Below are positions 23,187 to 25,347 of a stretch of DNA of 25,347 nt, piece by piece. Position 1 is the stretch's first letter, and the number at the start of each line of letters is the position of its first letter. The notes under the pieces were generated by a model. It was given only the letters and a program-made list of their open reading frames with translations, was not told the DNA's origin and searched no databases. The stretch spans positions 1-25,347 of the forward strand of contig JAKIUO010000014.1 in NCBI GenBank assembly GCA_021647535.1, given 5' to 3'. The DNA is from Hyphomicrobiaceae bacterium. Lineage in GTDB: Bacteria; Pseudomonadota; Alphaproteobacteria; Rhizobiales; JAKIUO01. Position numbers and translations under genes: made by a program.

Positions 23187-24197
23187 ATGACAAATTCCGT
23201 CGAGTTTGAACACCCCTATATACGAATGCGCCGCAACCGTCAAAGCGACTGGGTCCGTCGCATGGTGTGCGAAAACAACCTTGCCGCCAGCGATCTGATC
23301 TGGCCCCTCTTTGTCATTGAAGGGCAGAACAAACGCGAGGCCATCGCCTCCATGCCGGGCGTCGAGCGTCTATCCACTGACCTTTTGGTGGAACAGGTGG
23401 CCAAGGCCCGCGAACTTGGCATTCCCGCCATTGCGCTGTTTCCAAATACACCTAGCGAGCTGCGCGACAATGAAGCCAGCGAAGCCATCAACCCGGAAAA
23501 TCTGGTTTGCCGTACGGTGCGGGCCATTAAAAAACAGGTGCCCGATATTGGCATTATCTGTGATGTCGCCCTCGACCCCTATACCAGTCATGGCCATGAC
23601 GGCTTGCTCAAAGGCGAGCAGATTGCCAATGATGAAACGGTCGAAGCGCTGATTGGCCAGTCCCTCAATCAGGTGGAGGCGGGCTGCGATATTCTGGCGC
23701 CCTCCGACATGATGGATCACCGCATTGGTGCGATACGTCAGGCCCTGGAAGAAGAGGGCCATCAAAACACGCTCATCATGAGCTATGCCGCCAAATATGC
23801 CAGCGCCTTTTACGGCCCGTTCCGCGACGCCGTTGGATCATCTGGCACCCTTAAAGGCGACAAGCGCACCTATCAGATGGATCCGGCCAATTCAGATGAG
23901 GCTATGCGTGAAGTGGAACTTGATATTGCCGAAGGGGCCGACATGATCATGGTCAAGCCCGGTATGCCTTATCTTGATATCATCCAACGCATCAAGGAAG
24001 ATTTTGCCATGCCGACTTTCGCCTATCAGGTGTCAGGGGAATATGCGATGATGATGGCCGCCGTCCAAAATGGCTGGCTAGATCAAGAGGCGGTGATGAT
24101 GGAAAGCCTGATGGCCTTCAAACGCGCCGGTTGTGATGGTATCTTGACCTATTTTGCTCTTGATGCCGCCAAAGCCCTCAAAAAACAGAACATTTGA
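23187..24197 (+). CDS. hemB: Delta-aminolevulinic acid dehydratase (porphobilinogen synthase)
   Basis: A 336-residue enzyme that condenses two 5-aminolevulinate molecules to porphobilinogen in haem synthesis, so it supplies precursor for the haem a oxidase encoded nearby. The two Schiff-base lysines are Lys203 in MSYAAKYASAFYGPFRDA and Lys257 in MIMVKPGMPYLD. The N-terminal arm has the usual RMRRNRQSDWVRRMV. The active site carries DVALDPYTSHGHDG in place of the cysteine-rich zinc site, as in the Mg-dependent bacterial class. The ATG at 23187 has GGAGA about eight bases ahead; the longer open frame upstream overlaps the opposite-strand gene. Confidence 0.98.
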   Translation: MTNSVEFEHPYIRMRRNRQSDWVRRMVCENNLAASDLIWPLFVIEGQNKREAIASMPGVERLSTDLLVEQVAKARELGIPAIALFPNTPSELRDNEASEAINPENLVCRTVRAIKKQVPDIGIICDVALDPYTSHGHDGLLKGEQIANDETVEALIGQSLNQVEAGCDILAPSDMMDHRIGAIRQALEEEGHQNTLIMSYAAKYASAFYGPFRDAVGSSGTLKGDKRTYQMDPANSDEAMREVELDIAEGADMIMVKPGMPYLDIIQRIKEDFAMPTFAYQVSGEYAMMMAAVQNGWLDQEAVMMESLMAFKRAGCDGILTYFALDAAKALKKQNI

Positions 24198-24502
24198 AAA
24201 TCGCCAGACGGGGCCGGAATATTGACCATCCCCTCACATCAAAAGCGGGCAGGCTGCTTTTGCAGCAGGCACCAAAGGCAAGCCTTTGGCGGGGTCGAGG
24301 GGCAGAGCCCCTCATTTTACCGGTCGTATAACATACGGGGGAGGATCGCGCAAAAAGGAAGGACCGGGGAGAGTTTCACCCGGCCCTTCAGACGAACATC
24401 AATCGGGAGGTAACCTTGGAACAAAGGGGGGAAGTTCCATGATGTCCGCACTACTTTACGAGGGGCCGTTCATCGTTCATCAACAAAGCGGCCCGCAGAT
24501 TT
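24198..24502. other. Intergenic region between converging hemB and a secreted-protein gene
   Basis: About 305 bases with no supportable gene. It holds the three-hairpin run at 24252-24313 and a GC-rich imperfect dyad, GGACCGGG...CCCGGCCC, near 24362-24388. Short plus-strand frames here have no protein character. Confidence 0.5.
24252..24313. repeat. Three-hairpin run after hemB
   Basis: In order: GCTGC-TTTT-GCAGC, CCAAAGGC-AA-GCCTTTGG (perfect, eight base pairs, 24272-24289) and GAGGGGC-AGA-GCCCCTC (perfect, seven base pairs, 24297-24313), followed by ATTTTACC. The last may help terminate hemB transcription. The style recalls the multi-hairpin repeats at 411 and 4653, but direct sequence similarity is limited. 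Confidence 0.65.
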
Positions 24503-25144
24503 TTAATAGCGATAGCCTTTTTTCAAGGTGATGGAGAAACCCGGACCATTATAGTTTACATAGGGCCCCCGACGCGGACCATTATAACGGTCATATACCG
24601 GGTGCCTGTGGCCTCGGCCTCTCATACCACACCATCCACGACGGCTCCGGTCCACGATACGACCCCAGCGATTGATCCACAGAACAAAGCGGCGTCCTCT
24701 TTTGCAGGCTTTGGCGCGATAGCCCGGCAAACGACGGTCGGTAAAGCGAATGGCGTGAAATCCGCGCCGACGCAGTTTGTTACGAATTTCAGGAAAGCTC
24801 AAACCAGCGCGCTGGCCGCCACGTCTGCCATCACACCACCCAATGCGAACGCGCCGATTAATGTCACCCCAGCGGTTAAGGCGCAGCTTGTATTTCTTGC
24901 CGGCGCGGCAGGCTCTGACCCGATAGACAGGCAACTGACGATCCGTAAAGACAATATTGTAATAGCCGCGCCCCTTCAAAGAACGACGAATATCAACCGG
25001 CCTCACACGCACCGACGTGGTCAGCGGGTTCACCGGCAGCTTCTTATGAGCCATCGCCCCCGCGCCAGCTGCCACAGCCGAGCCGCTGGTGGACAAGCTG
25101 GCAGCGACCAGAAACCCCATTCCGATTAACATTTTTTTGGTCAT
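24503..25144 (-). CDS. Secreted, highly basic protein with a tandem 55-residue repeat
   Basis: A 213-residue protein with a signal peptide (hydrophobic residues 5-17, likely cleavage near residue 26, after AVA or VAA). Residues 50-104 and 118-172 are two copies of one module, about half identical, with the pattern IR..L..RG...I.FTDR.LP.YR..AC..G.....L..NRWG.I......GWC. Each module has a cysteine pair (79/104 and 147/172) that could form a disulfide. The C-terminal 40 residues are rich in Arg, Gly, Tyr and Asn-Gly-Pro. The protein carries a strong positive charge, suggesting binding to cell wall, lipopolysaccharide or nucleic acid; that is inference. AAGGA lies nine bases before the ATG. Similar modules occur, I believe, in uncharacterised rhizobial exported proteins. 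Confidence 0.88.
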   Translation of the reverse strand: MTKKMLIGMGFLVAASLSTSGSAVAAGAGAMAHKKLPVNPLTTSVRVRPVDIRRSLKGRGYYNIVFTDRQLPVYRVRACRAGKKYKLRLNRWGDINRRVRIGWCDGRRGGQRAGLSFPEIRNKLRRRGFHAIRFTDRRLPGYRAKACKRGRRFVLWINRWGRIVDRSRRGWCGMRGRGHRHPVYDRYNGPRRGPYVNYNGPGFSITLKKGYRY

Positions 25145-25347
25145 TGTCTCAATTCCTTTTTGTTCATGTGCTGGCGCTTGCCAAGCTTGAGTTCATTTAT
25201 ACCCACACGCATCTGAACCAAACCGGAAGACTTTATTCATCTCTTGTTCATATTTTAAAAAATAAAATTGCCCGTGACAAATGTCGTGCACCGCGCCATA
25301 AGAGAAAAATATCGGAATGAGAAAAACCGGCCATGCCCCACATCTGT
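25145..25347. other. Upstream region of the last gene; no further gene seen
   Basis: An A/T-rich stretch that probably holds the promoter of the basic secreted protein. No clear -35/-10 pair or supported start of a further gene is visible before the window ends. Confidence 0.4.

Noticed and set aside
24602..25129. Plus-strand open frame of 175 codons at the right end
   Set aside because: It lies opposite the basic secreted protein, which has a signal peptide, ribosome-binding site and internal repeats. The plus-strand product is low-complexity Ala/Thr/Pro.

Overview
The window is a stretch of bacterial chromosome, most likely from an alphaproteobacterium of the Hyphomicrobiales (Rhizobiales) or a close relative. 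The evidence is the aa3-type cytochrome c oxidase locus in the order ctaC-ctaD-ctaB-small membrane protein-ctaG-ctaE, followed by DUF983, SURF1 and thrC. A divergent IalB-family gene lies beside ctaC, and a yebC-ruvC pair is also present. Base composition looks moderate rather than very GC-rich. I see no rRNA, tRNA, CRISPR array, prophage or complete insertion sequence.

Layout. Positions 1-1317 (minus strand) hold yebC and the 5' part of ruvC, with a multi-hairpin repeat between them. Positions 1633-3855 (plus strand) hold a small acidic protein, a secreted LprI-like protein and proA. A Uma2-family gene (minus) follows, then about 770 bases without a convincing gene that contain a second copy of the multi-hairpin repeat. 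A secreted cysteine-containing protein (plus) and glmM (minus) share a terminator. A large membrane PAS-GGDEF-EAL protein (minus) comes next.

From 20061 down to 11093, all on the minus strand, lies the respiratory block: ctaC, ctaD, ctaB, a CoxF-like protein, ctaG and ctaE. It is closed by a strong terminator, after which DUF983, SURF1, thrC and a GNAT acetyltransferase follow from their own candidate promoter. CtaB with an unseen CtaA would make haem A. CtaG delivers copper to CuB in CtaD. SURF1 helps haem insertion. CtaC, CtaD and CtaE are the core subunits of the oxidase. The IalB-type secreted protein is transcribed away from ctaC.

The right end (21144-25347) is accessory-like: small secreted or membrane proteins, an unusual TTG-start gene with a palindromic ribosome-binding site, and hemB. 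It also carries several repeats: a MITE-like inverted-repeat element, two copies of an element whose terminal sequence supplies the stop codon of the neighbouring gene, and a run of three hairpins after hemB. These repeats are the most unusual content. I did not find an obvious new multi-gene defence or biosynthetic system.
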